25,683 bases of DNA from JALYQB01 sp035640155 (GTDB lineage Bacteria; Actinomycetota; Actinomycetes; Mycobacteriales; Pseudonocardiaceae), in NCBI GenBank assembly GCA_035640155.1, contig DASQWR010000155.1, positions 1 through 25,683 of the forward strand, written 5' to 3'. Positions 7,301 to 15,003 of the stretch are shown here, in pieces. A model generated the notes under the pieces. It did no database searches, was not told the origin of the DNA, and saw only the letters and a list, made by a program, of their open reading frames with translations. Within the stretch, counting starts at the first letter, position 1. The number at the start of each line of letters is the position of its first letter. A program made the position numbers and the translations under genes.

Positions 7301-7857
7301 TCACCGACGGATGAGTGCGTCGAGGTCGAGCGTGACGGCGTGTCCGGCCACGTCGAGGGTGACGCTGCCGGTGGCCTCGGCCGCCAGCTCGTACTCGCCG
7401 TCGACCAGCAGGTATGCGGTGAGGGTGGTCGACGGATCGAGGTCGATGATCCAGTAGTGCGGGATACCGGCCTCGGCGTACTCGGAGAACTTCAACACAC
7501 GGTCGATCCGCCGGGTGCCGTCAGAGAGCACCTCGACTGCGAGCACGACGTCCGGGCTCGATACCGTGGTGGGTTCACCTCGTAGCTAGCGGTGCGCGTG
7601 ACGACCACGTCGGGGACCCGGATCGTGAGGGGCCGCTGCGCGAGCACGACCTCAACGTCGGTCAGTGCGGTGAGCCACGGCGGTAGCTGCTCGTCCAGCC
7701 GGTACCCGAGTCTCATCCCCGCCTTCTGGTGCCAGGAGAACGGTTGCGGGGACACCACGAGCACCCCTTCGGCCAGTTCGAGGCGGAGGGCGCTGTCCTC
7801 GGGCAGGGCCTCCCACTCCTCGAGCGTGAGGAGGTGGTTCGGCCACGACAGCGTCAT
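7301..7857 (-). pseudogene. Frameshifted Uma2 (DUF820) family endonuclease
   Basis: Uma2/DUF820 proteins have a PD-(D/E)xK nuclease fold and are common, poorly understood genes of about 185 residues. Two frames together give a full-length member. The first runs from ATG 7857 (AAGGAG seven bases upstream): LLTLEEWEALPED, LRLELAEGVLVVSPQP, VPDVVVTRT, NPPRYRA. The second frame carries LAVEVLSDGTRRIDRVLKFSEYAEAGIPHYWIIDL to a stop at 7301. The join is at about 7551-7557, where loss of one base, for example one C of a CCC run on the minus strand, restores NPPRYRAPDVVLAVEVLS. It is either a true inactivating frameshift or a sequencing error. The catalytic Asp and Glu lie on opposite sides of the break. 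Confidence 0.85.
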
Positions 7858-7931
7858 CGCCCCGCTCCTTCCGACCCGGGCATCATCCCGCGCCGCACCG
7901 ACTATCTGGTCGAGCAAGGCGACCCACGAAG

Positions 7932-7948
7932 ACGCCCGCACGGCGGGC
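7932..7948 (-). terminator. Weak hairpin after the reductase gene
   Basis: GCCCGC and GCGGGC separated by three bases lie about 25-40 bases beyond the stop of the reductase gene on the minus strand. There is no T-tract. It may be a terminator, but chance hairpins are common at this GC content. Confidence 0.25.
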
Positions 7949-7972
7949 ACGAAGGACGGCCGTTGCTGCTCA

Positions 7973-9007
7973 TCAGGCGTCCGTGGAGTGGCCCGGGAAC
8001 AGGTGCGCCTCCGGGTCGAGCAAGACGGCGATGTTGTTCACCGCGGTGGCGGCCTCGCCGAACCCGGTGGCGATGAGCTTCACCTTGCCCTCGTAGGCCG
8101 TCACGTCGCCTGCGGCGTACACCCGCGGGCGGGTGGTGCGCATCGTGGTGTCCACCAGCACCGAGCGGCGGTGCACGTCGATGCCCCAGGACTCGATCGG
8201 CCCGAGGTCGGCGGTGAAGCCCAGCGCGGCGACCAGCGTCTGCACCGCCACGGTGCGTCGCCCGCCGTCCCTGACGACCAGATCGGCCTCCGCGAGCACG
8301 TCGTTGCCGCGCAGCTCCGCGACCTCGGTGTCGACGAGCACCTCGACGCCGAGCGCCTTGACCTGCTCGACGGTGCCGGCGTGCGCCCGGAACTTGGCCC
8401 GCCGGTGCACCAGCGTGACCCTGCGGGCGATCGGGTGCAGGGCGAGCACCCAGTCGAACGCCGAGTCACCGCCGCCGACCACGATGACGTCCTTGCCGGC
8501 GTGCTCGATCAGGCGGGGCACGAAGTACACCAGACCACGGTGGTGCCAGCCTTCACCGGCTGGCAGCGAGCGAGGAGTGAACTCGCCGATACCGGCCGTG
8601 ATGAGCACCACACGGGTGGAGATGCGGTCCCCGTCGGCCAAAGTCATCAGCAGCCCGTCACCGTCGTCGACGAGGTCGCGCGCCTGTCGCCCGAGCAGGT
8701 AGGTGGGCTTCCACTGCCCGGCCTGCTCCACCAGCCCGTCGATCAGGTCCCGGCCCCGGACAGCGCGGAAACCGGCCACGTCGAAGATCATTTTTTCCGG
8801 GTACATGGCGGAGACCTGCCCGCCCGCCTCGGGCAGCGAATCGACCAGCGCGGTCGAGAGCCCGCGGAAACCGGCGTAGTAGGCAGCGTAGAGGCCGGCC
8901 GGCCCGGCGCCGACGATCACCAGGTCGACAGTGTGCTGCTCGGTCACGGACTGCTCGGTCACGGACTGCTCGGTCGCGGACTGCTCAGCCATCGGCTGCT
9001 CGGCCAT
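7973..9007 (-). CDS. Ferredoxin--NADP(+) reductase, thioredoxin-reductase type
   Basis: A 344-residue flavoprotein predicted to move electrons between NADPH and ferredoxin or flavodoxin. The FAD Rossmann motif GAGPAGL is at 33-39, the NADPH motif GGGDSAFDW at 178-186, and YAAGDVTAYEGKVKLIATGFGEAATAVNN near the end binds flavin. There is no CxxC redox pair, which separates it from thioredoxin reductase and fits the YumC-type reductases. ATG 9007 is chosen because GAGGAGG lies at 9014-9020, six bases upstream. The first 24 residues are an in-frame repeat of MAEQP/MAEQS/ATEQS/VTEQS/VTEQ, so a second start at 8992 is possible. TAACCT at 9035-9040 may be its -10 box. Confidence 0.87.
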   Translation of the reverse strand: MAEQPMAEQSATEQSVTEQSVTEQHTVDLVIVGAGPAGLYAAYYAGFRGLSTALVDSLPEAGGQVSAMYPEKMIFDVAGFRAVRGRDLIDGLVEQAGQWKPTYLLGRQARDLVDDGDGLLMTLADGDRISTRVVLITAGIGEFTPRSLPAGEGWHHRGLVYFVPRLIEHAGKDVIVVGGGDSAFDWVLALHPIARRVTLVHRRAKFRAHAGTVEQVKALGVEVLVDTEVAELRGNDVLAEADLVVRDGGRRTVAVQTLVAALGFTADLGPIESWGIDVHRRSVLVDTTMRTTRPRVYAAGDVTAYEGKVKLIATGFGEAATAVNNIAVLLDPEAHLFPGHSTDA

Positions 9008-9010
9008 CAA
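8936..9010 (-). repeat. Five 15-bp tandem repeats over the reductase start codon
   Basis: Plus-strand units 8936-8950, 8951-8965, 8966-8980, 8981-8995 and 8996-9010 follow ctgctcggtcacgga. The inner two are identical, and the two nearest the start are more diverged and each carry an ATG. The array encodes a run of five-residue x-x-E-Q-x units at the protein's N-terminus and duplicates the start codon in frame. Confidence 0.9.
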
Positions 9011-9089
9011 CTTCCTCCTCGGGCGCGTACCGCCAGGTTAGAGCGCCCGGATGCGGCAGGGCCCTCCGGCGCACGCGACACTGCTCACC

Positions 9090-10511
9090 ATGAGCGACCA
9101 GGGCGCCACCACAGGGGCGCAGTACCGGATCGAGCACGACACGATGGGTGAGGTGCGGGTGCCCGCCGGCGCCCTCTACGGCGCGCAGACGCAGCGCGCC
9201 GTAGAGAACTTCCCGATCTCCGGGCGGGGTCTGGAGCGGGCCCAGATCCGGGCACTCGGGCTGGTCAAGGCCGCGTGTGCCCGGGTCAACGGGTCGCTGG
9301 GAGTGCTGGAGGTCCCGCTGGCCGCGGCGATCGCCGCCGCGGCAGACGAGGTCGCTGCCGGTCGGCACGACACGCACTTCCCCGTCGACGTGTTCCAGAC
9401 CGGCTCGGGCACCAGCTCCAACATGAACGCCAACGAGGTGATCGCCACCCTCGCGCAGCAGGCGTCGGGCCGCGAGGTGCATCCCAACGACCACGTCAAC
9501 GCCTCGCAGTCGTCCAACGACGTCTTCCCGACCACCATCCATCTCGCCGCGACCGATGCGCTGTCCCGGGAGGTGGTGCCCGCGCTGGTGCACCTCTCCT
9601 CGGTGCTCACCCGGCGCTCGCAGGAGTGGGCCGAGGTGGTCAAGGCCGGCCGGACGCACCTGATGGACGCGGTGCCGATCACCCTCGGCCAGGAGGCCGG
9701 CGGGTGGGCCAGCCAGGCGCGCTACGGCGCGGACCGGGTGCGGGGGTGCCTGCCGCGGCTGGGGGAGCTGCCGATCGGTGGTACCGCAGTGGGTACCGGG
9801 CTGAACACCCCGGCCGGGTTCGGGGCGGCCGTGGTCGAACAGCTGCGCAGCGCGACCGGGCTTGACGAGCTCACCGAGGCGCGGGACCACGTCGAGGCGC
9901 AGGGTGCCCGCGACGGCCTGGTCGAGGCCTCCGGCGCGCTGCGCACCGTCGCCGTCTCCCTGTTCAAGATCGCCAACGACGTGCGCTGGCTGAGCTCCGG
10001 GCCCCGGACCGGGCTCGCCGAGATCCGCCTGCCGGACCTGCAGCCCGGTTCCTCGATCATGCCGGGCAAGGTCAACCCGGTGATCTGCGAGGCGACGATG
10101 ATGGTGGCCGCGCAGGTGATCGGCAACGACGCGACCGTGGCGTTCTCCGGCACCCAGGGCAACCTTGAGCTCAACGTGATGATGCCGGTGATGGCCCGCA
10201 ACCTGCTGGAGTCCGCCCGGCTGCTGGCTGCGGCCGCCCGGCTGCTGGCGGACAAGGTGATCGACGGCGCCGAGGCTGACCCGGCGCGGTGCCGGGAGTA
10301 CGCCGAGTCCTCTCCCGCGATCGTCACCCCGCTCAACCGTCACCTCGGCTACGAGGAGGCGGCGTCGATCGCCAAGCAGTCCCTGGCCGAGCGCAGGACC
10401 ATCCGCGAGGTGGTGCTCGAACGCGGGCACGTGGCGAGCGGGACGCTCACCGTCGAGCAGCTCGATGACATCCTGGACGTGCTGGCCATGACGCGTCCGG
10501 CCGGCTGGTGA
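9090..10511 (+). CDS. fumC: Class II fumarate hydratase
   Basis: FumC interconverts fumarate and malate in the TCA cycle. The 473-residue product has the aspartase/fumarase motifs GSGTSSNMNANEV (105-117), HVNASQSSNDVFP (about 136-147), GRTHLMDAVPITLGQE with His190, and the signature loop GSSIMPGKVNP (320-330) holding the catalytic serines. ATG 9090 starts the conserved protein; the GTG/ATG-like codons upstream add only residues without homology. GACACT lies seven bases before the ATG, so the mRNA may be leaderless. It is divergent from the reductase gene. glpX and fum are also neighbours in mycobacteria; here four genes separate them. Confidence 0.96.
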   Translation: MSDQGATTGAQYRIEHDTMGEVRVPAGALYGAQTQRAVENFPISGRGLERAQIRALGLVKAACARVNGSLGVLEVPLAAAIAAAADEVAAGRHDTHFPVDVFQTGSGTSSNMNANEVIATLAQQASGREVHPNDHVNASQSSNDVFPTTIHLAATDALSREVVPALVHLSSVLTRRSQEWAEVVKAGRTHLMDAVPITLGQEAGGWASQARYGADRVRGCLPRLGELPIGGTAVGTGLNTPAGFGAAVVEQLRSATGLDELTEARDHVEAQGARDGLVEASGALRTVAVSLFKIANDVRWLSSGPRTGLAEIRLPDLQPGSSIMPGKVNPVICEATMMVAAQVIGNDATVAFSGTQGNLELNVMMPVMARNLLESARLLAAAARLLADKVIDGAEADPARCREYAESSPAIVTPLNRHLGYEEAASIAKQSLAERRTIREVVLERGHVASGTLTVEQLDDILDVLAMTRPAGW

Positions 10512-10614
10512 GCGTTCAGGCAACCGGGCGGTTCTTCGTACGGGGTATTGCCTTGGCGACTGCGGGCCGGGTTAGGTCCGAACCACGGCCCGTCCGTCGC
10601 CCCGGAGGAGGTTG

Positions 10615-11730
10615 ATGCGCCCCCGTGCCCGGGGCACGACGACCGTTGCCGTCGGTGCTCTTCTCGCCATCCCGTTCGCGCTGCTGCTGGCGGCCGCGGT
10701 CGGCATGACGGTGCTCGTGGGGTTCGACGGCGGGGAGCAGACCACGGTGTGTGGGCTGCAACCGGCGGGGAACTCCACGCTCGTCGTGCCGATGGCGCCG
10801 GGTAGCTTCCGGCTCACTTCGGATTTTGGTGAACGGCGGAACCCTCTTACTGGTGCCGCGGAGGGCCACCGGGGGCAGGACTTCGGTGCCGCGGCCGGCA
10901 CCCCGATCTACGCGGCGGCGGCGGGCACCGTGGTGCGGGCCGGGCCGGCAGGTGGTTTCGGTCAGTGGATCGTGATCGACCACCAGGTCGGCGGGCAGCT
11001 CGTCTCCACCGTCTACGGGCACATGTGGGCCGACGGGGTCGGCGTCGCCGAGGGCGAGCAGGTTCAGGCCGGCCAGTCCATCGGCCGGGTCGGCAGCAAC
11101 GGTCAGTCCACCGGGCCGCACCTGCATTTCGAAGTGTGGGAGGGTGGACGGTTCACCCGGGGGCGGGCGGTGGATCCCATGCCGATGCTGTCCGAACCCG
11201 CGCCGCAGCCCCCGCCCCCGGTGGCCGCGCAGCTGGCGGCCTACGGACCGGCGCCCATGGCGGCGCATCTGATGCCCGGTGCCCCGCAGGGTGCGCAGCG
11301 CGAGACGCCGCTGTCCGCCGAGCAGCTGCGCAACGCTGAGACGATCGTGGGGGTTGGCAAGGGCCTGGGCCTGCCGCCGCGGGCGTGGGTGATCGCGATC
11401 GCCACCGCGATGCAGGAGTCCACCTTGCTCAATCTCGACTACGGCGACCGGGACAGCGTCGGGTTGTTCCAGCAACGCGCCAGCCAGGGGTGGGGCAGCA
11501 CCACGCAGATCATGGATCCGACGTACTCCGCGGCGAAGTTCTACGAGGCGTTCAACGAGCAGGTCGTGACGACGACCCCGGACTGGCAGTCGCAGCCGCT
11601 GACGAGACTGGCCCAGAGAGTGCAGAAGTCGGGCTTCCCGCAGGCCTACGCGAAGTGGGAGACCGACGCCTCCAACGCGGTGCTCGCCGTGCACGGCGTC
11701 GCGCCGATCAGCAGCGGTACTTCGTGTTAG
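10615..11730 (+). CDS. M23 endopeptidase / lysozyme-like two-domain wall hydrolase
   Basis: A 371-residue exported protein with a signal anchor (residues 11-34). The M23 (LytM) domain spans about 60-180: metal ligands His85 and Asp89 in GHRGQDFG, catalytic His136 in YGHM, and H169-x-H171 in GPHLHFEV. All key residues are present, so it should cleave peptide crosslinks in peptidoglycan. A Pro/Ala linker (193-228) leads to a second domain, residues 237-360 (WVIAIATAMQEST, GDRDSVGLFQQR, QGWG, DPTYSAAKFYEA), which looks like a lysozyme/transglycosylase-type fold with Glu268 as possible catalytic acid. GGAGGAGG at 10604-10611 precedes overlapping TTG (10612) and ATG (10615) starts. TTAGGT near 10572 may be its -10. 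LigB follows directly. Confidence 0.88.
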   Translation: MRPRARGTTTVAVGALLAIPFALLLAAAVGMTVLVGFDGGEQTTVCGLQPAGNSTLVVPMAPGSFRLTSDFGERRNPLTGAAEGHRGQDFGAAAGTPIYAAAAGTVVRAGPAGGFGQWIVIDHQVGGQLVSTVYGHMWADGVGVAEGEQVQAGQSIGRVGSNGQSTGPHLHFEVWEGGRFTRGRAVDPMPMLSEPAPQPPPPVAAQLAAYGPAPMAAHLMPGAPQGAQRETPLSAEQLRNAETIVGVGKGLGLPPRAWVIAIATAMQESTLLNLDYGDRDSVGLFQQRASQGWGSTTQIMDPTYSAAKFYEAFNEQVVTTTPDWQSQPLTRLAQRVQKSGFPQAYAKWETDASNAVLAVHGVAPISSGTSC

Positions 11731-11756
11731 TGGCACCGGGGCTGTTGACTGGGCGG

Positions 11757-13256
11757 GTGCTGCTCGCCGACGTGGTCGCGGCCTCCGCCGCGGTGACCGC
11801 CACCCGCTCGCGCACGGCCAAGACCGCTGCCCTCGCCGGACTGCTCGCCGCCGCCGCCCCGCACGAGGTCGCCGCGGTCACCGCGTTCCTCGCCGGAGTG
11901 CCCCGCCAGGGCCGGATCGGTGCCGGGTGGGCGACGCTGGGCGCGCTGGACGTCGCGCCCGCTGCGGTGCCGTCGCTGACCGTCGGCGAGGTCGACGCGG
12001 CGCTCTCGGAGCTGCAGTCCGTCAGCGGCACCGGGTCGGCGGCACGACGTCGTGACGCGCTCGCTGCCCTGCTCGGCCGGGCCACCGCTGACGAGCAACG
12101 GTTCCTTGTCGGGCTGCTCACCGGGGAGCTGAGGCAGGGCGCGCTGGAGGGCGTGATGCTCGACGCGGTGGCCGCCGCGGCCGCGATGCCCAGCACCGCC
12201 GTGCGGCGGGCGTTCATGCTCTCCGGCCGGCTGCCCGAGACCGCCGTCGCAGCCCTGTCCGGCGGGTCGGACGCCCTGGCCGCCTTCCGGCTGGAGCTCG
12301 GCCGCCCCGTCCGGCCGATGCTCGCCTCCCCCGCCCAGGATCTGGAGTCCGCCCTCGCCGAGGTGGGCCCGGCGTCGGTGGAGTACAAGCTCGACGGTGC
12401 CCGAGTCCAGGTGCACCGCGACGGCTCCGCGGTGCGGGTCTGGACCCGGACCCTGCGCGAGATCACCAACTCGGTGCCCGAGCTCGTCGACCTCGTTCGA
12501 GCCCTGCCGTGCCGGTCCATCGTGCTCGACGGGGAGACGCTCGCGCTGGCCGACGACGGCCGGCCCCGTCCGTTCCAGGAGACGATGAGCCGCTTCGGCA
12601 CCGCGAGCACCCACGAGCTGCTGCTGCGCCCGTTCTTCTTCGACTGCCTGCACCTCGACGGAGCCGACCTGCTCGACAGGCCGCTGCGCGATCGGCTCGC
12701 GGCGCTGGACCAGGTGGTGGCGCCCTACCGGATCCCGTCGGTGCGCGACCACGCCGCCGCGCCCGCGCTGCTGGAGGCGGCGCTGGCCACGGGACACGAG
12801 GGCGTGATGGTCAAGTCCCTCGACGCGGCCTACGCGGCCGGGCGGCGAGGCAAGGCGTGGCAGAAGGTCAAGCCGGTGCACACCCTCGACCTCGTCGTGT
12901 CCGCAGCCGAGTGGGGCCACGGCCGGCGCAGTGGGTGGCTCTCGAACCTCCATCTCGGCGCCCGCGACCCGGACGGGGGGCCACCCGTGATGGTGGGCAA
13001 GACCTTCAAGGGGCTGACCGACGAGCTGTTGCGCTGGCAGACCGCCGCGCTGCGGGAGATCGCCGTGCGCACCGACCGACACACCGTCCACGTCCGCCAC
13101 GAGCTCGTCGTCGAGATCGAGTTCGACGGGGTGCAGACCTCGACTCGCTACCGAGGCGGGGTGGCGCTGCGCTTCGCCCGGGTGCTGCGCTACCGCCCGG
13201 ACAAGGACGCCGCCGACGCGGACACCATCGACACCGTCCGCGCCCTGTTGCACTGA
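11757..13256 (+). CDS. ligB: ATP-dependent DNA ligase (LigB type)
   Basis: LigB is an ATP-dependent nick-sealing ligase found in actinomycetes beside the essential NAD-dependent LigA. Residues 1-190 are the helical N-terminal DNA-binding domain (LLADVVAASAAVTATRSRTAK). Motif I is EYKLDGARV with nucleophile Lys211; motif III is IVLDGETLAL, motif IV is EGVMVKS and motif V is KAWQKVKP. The OB domain ends with GVALRFARVLRYRPDKDAADADTID. GTG 11757 is preferred because the product then begins VLLADVV, like the mycobacterial MLLHDV start; GTG 11730, which overlaps the upstream stop, would add nine residues. It follows the wall hydrolase in the same direction and converges on phoH. Confidence 0.94.
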   Translation: MLLADVVAASAAVTATRSRTAKTAALAGLLAAAAPHEVAAVTAFLAGVPRQGRIGAGWATLGALDVAPAAVPSLTVGEVDAALSELQSVSGTGSAARRRDALAALLGRATADEQRFLVGLLTGELRQGALEGVMLDAVAAAAAMPSTAVRRAFMLSGRLPETAVAALSGGSDALAAFRLELGRPVRPMLASPAQDLESALAEVGPASVEYKLDGARVQVHRDGSAVRVWTRTLREITNSVPELVDLVRALPCRSIVLDGETLALADDGRPRPFQETMSRFGTASTHELLLRPFFFDCLHLDGADLLDRPLRDRLAALDQVVAPYRIPSVRDHAAAPALLEAALATGHEGVMVKSLDAAYAAGRRGKAWQKVKPVHTLDLVVSAAEWGHGRRSGWLSNLHLGARDPDGGPPVMVGKTFKGLTDELLRWQTAALREIAVRTDRHTVHVRHELVVEIEFDGVQTSTRYRGGVALRFARVLRYRPDKDAADADTIDTVRALLH

Positions 13257-13263
13257 CCCCGTT

Positions 13264-13313
13264 GCGCGAGGGGCACCATTGGGCAAGGCTGTTGCCCGAG
13301 GTGCCCCTCGCGC
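13264..13313. terminator. Bidirectional hairpin terminator between ligB and phoH
   Basis: Perfect 14-bp arms gcgcgaggggcacc (13264-13277) and ggtgcccctcgcgc (13300-13313) enclose a second inverted repeat, gggcaa (13281-13286) and ttgccc (13292-13297), with a five-base loop. It lies eight bases after the ligB stop and 24 bases from the phoH stop, so it can serve both converging genes. There is no T-tract, as is common for actinobacterial terminators. Confidence 0.8.
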
Positions 13314-13337
13314 CACTGCGACGTTCGCCGGGGGCCG

Positions 13338-14684
13338 CTATGCCGCCGGGCCCTCCAGCATTTCGGTCACCAGTGCGGCGACCGGCGAGCGCTCCGAGCG
13401 GGTCAGCGTGACGTGCGCGAACAGCGGATGCCCCTTCAGCTTCTCGATCACCGCGGCCACCCCGTCGTGCCGGCCCACCCGCAGGTTGTCGCGCTGGGCG
13501 ACGTCATGGGTCAGCACCACCCGGGACCCGGTGCCGAGCCGGGAGAGCACGGTAAGCAGCACGTTGCGCTCCAGCGACTGTGCCTCGTCGACGATCACGA
13601 AGGAGTCGTGCAGCGACCGGCCCCGGATGTGGGTCAGCGGCAGCACCTCGAGCATGCCGCGGTCGACCACCTCGTCGACGACGTCCTGCGAGGCCACCGC
13701 GCCGAGGGTGTCGAACACCGCCTGCCCCCAGGGCGCCATCTTCTCGTTCTCGCTGCCCGGCAGGTATCCGAGCTCCTGGCCGCCGACGGCGTAGAGCGGG
13801 CGGAACACCACCACCCGGCGGTGGGCGTGGCGCTCCATCACCGCCTCCAGCCCGGCACACAGCGCGAGCGCGGACTTCCCCGTGCCCGCCCGCCCGCCGA
13901 GCGACACGATCCCGACGTCCGGGTCCAGCAGTAGGTCGAGCGCGACGCGCTGCTCTGCGGAGCGGCCATGCAACCCGAACGCCTCCCGATCGCCGCGGAC
14001 CAGCCGGACCCGCTTGTCCACGGTCACCCGCCCCAGTGCCGTCGCGGTCCCCGCGAGCAACCGCAGTCCCGTGTTGCACGGCAGGTCGCCCAACGCGTCG
14101 ACCTCGGCCCCCTCGACGCTGCCCTCCTTGTAGAGCGCGTCGACCACGGCCGACGACACCTCGAGGTCGACCATCCCCGTCCAGCCCGACGGGACGACGT
14201 CCTGAGCGCGGTACTCCTCCGCGGCCAGCCCCACCGCGCCGGCCTTCACCCGCAGCGGCATGTCCTTGGTGACGAGCGTGACCGCGCGGCCCTCCGCCGC
14301 CAGGTTCAACGCGCATGCCAGGATGCGCGAGTCGTTGGTGTCGGTGCGAAAGCCCGCGGGCAGCACATCGGCGTCGGTGTGGTTGAGCTCCACGTGCAGG
14401 GTGCCGCCGTGATCCCCGATCGCGACCGGCGCGTCGAGCCGGCCATGCGCGAGTCGGAGGTCGTCGAGCAGGCGCAGCGCCTCGCGGGCGAACCAGCCCA
14501 GCTCCGGGTGTTGCCGCTTGCCCTCCAGCTCGGAGATCACGACCAGCGGGAGCACGATCTCGTGCTCGTCGAACCGGGTGAGCGCCCAGGGGTCGGACAG
14601 CAGGACGGAGGTGTCCAGGACGTAGGTGAGAACCTCGGGGAACCCGGGACGGGGCGAGCGAGAGGCGGGACGTCGTGCGTTCAC
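13338..14684 (-). CDS. phoH2: PIN-PhoH fusion protein (PhoH2 type)
   Basis: PhoH2 proteins join a PIN RNase domain to a PhoH ATPase and, in mycobacteria, act as RNA helicase/RNase. Here the PIN domain spans about residues 19-150, with acidic residues Asp24 (LDTS), Glu52 (SELEGKR), Asp118 (TNDSR) and Asp141 (TKDMPL). The PhoH ATPase spans about 235-445, with Walker A GRAGTGKS (264-271) and Walker B VIVDEAQS (363-370). Length is 448. GTG 14684 is chosen because CAGGGAG lies five bases upstream and the product then matches the usual length; the frame stays open to 15383 without a recognisable domain. No phoAT-like partner ORF could be recognised upstream. The leader contains two hairpins. Confidence 0.92.
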   Translation of the reverse strand: MNARRPASRSPRPGFPEVLTYVLDTSVLLSDPWALTRFDEHEIVLPLVVISELEGKRQHPELGWFAREALRLLDDLRLAHGRLDAPVAIGDHGGTLHVELNHTDADVLPAGFRTDTNDSRILACALNLAAEGRAVTLVTKDMPLRVKAGAVGLAAEEYRAQDVVPSGWTGMVDLEVSSAVVDALYKEGSVEGAEVDALGDLPCNTGLRLLAGTATALGRVTVDKRVRLVRGDREAFGLHGRSAEQRVALDLLLDPDVGIVSLGGRAGTGKSALALCAGLEAVMERHAHRRVVVFRPLYAVGGQELGYLPGSENEKMAPWGQAVFDTLGAVASQDVVDEVVDRGMLEVLPLTHIRGRSLHDSFVIVDEAQSLERNVLLTVLSRLGTGSRVVLTHDVAQRDNLRVGRHDGVAAVIEKLKGHPLFAHVTLTRSERSPVAALVTEMLEGPAA

Positions 14685-15003
14685 GGCAACTCCCTGGCGG
14701 CCGCGGCACCCGCGATCCGCGTCTCGGTGGGCCGGCCGGCCCCGGTCGATCGCCCCTCGCCCGCTGGATCCGAGGATCCAGCTCAGCGGGACCGACCGCG
14801 AGGGCCGGGTGCCGGCCCCCTCGCGCTCAGTAGAGCCACGACCAGGGCCTCCCGTAGCGGGCCGCCTCTGCCGCGTCCCGCCGCTTCGCACGCTACCTGC
14901 GCAGCGCCGCTTCGGGCACCCAAACCACGCAGGTGAAATCATCGACTTCCGCACGCGCCCCGGCCTGCGCACGTCAGCGGTGCGCACCGGGCCTGGAGGG
15001 GGC
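14685..15003. other. Intergenic region / phoH leader with two hairpins
   Basis: No supported gene was seen in these 319 bases. Two hairpins stand out. gctggatcc (14763-14771) and ggatccagc (14774-14782) are exact arms with a two-base spacer. cgcgaggg (14797-14804) and ccctcgcg (14818-14825) enclose a ccgg/ccgg inner stem with a two-base bulge. Both lie within 80-145 bases upstream of the phoH start, so they would be in a long leader or act as operators. Confidence 0.5.

Noticed and set aside
8936..9010. CRISPR-like short repeats
   Set aside because: Units are contiguous 15-mers with no spacers and they are part of the coding sequence.
7592..9151. A 519-codon open frame antisense to the reductase and the Uma2 pseudogene
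   Set aside because: It crosses two genes and an intergenic gap and has shadow-type composition; no start signal or domain.
8985..10523. A 512-codon open frame antisense to fumC
   Set aside because: Composition is His/Arg/Gly-rich with no recognisable domain, as expected opposite a high-GC gene; fumC on the other strand is complete.
10512..10614. Possible c-di-AMP riboswitch before the wall hydrolase
   Set aside because: Such riboswitches often precede actinobacterial hydrolases, but the gap is only about 100 bases and I do not see the conserved core.
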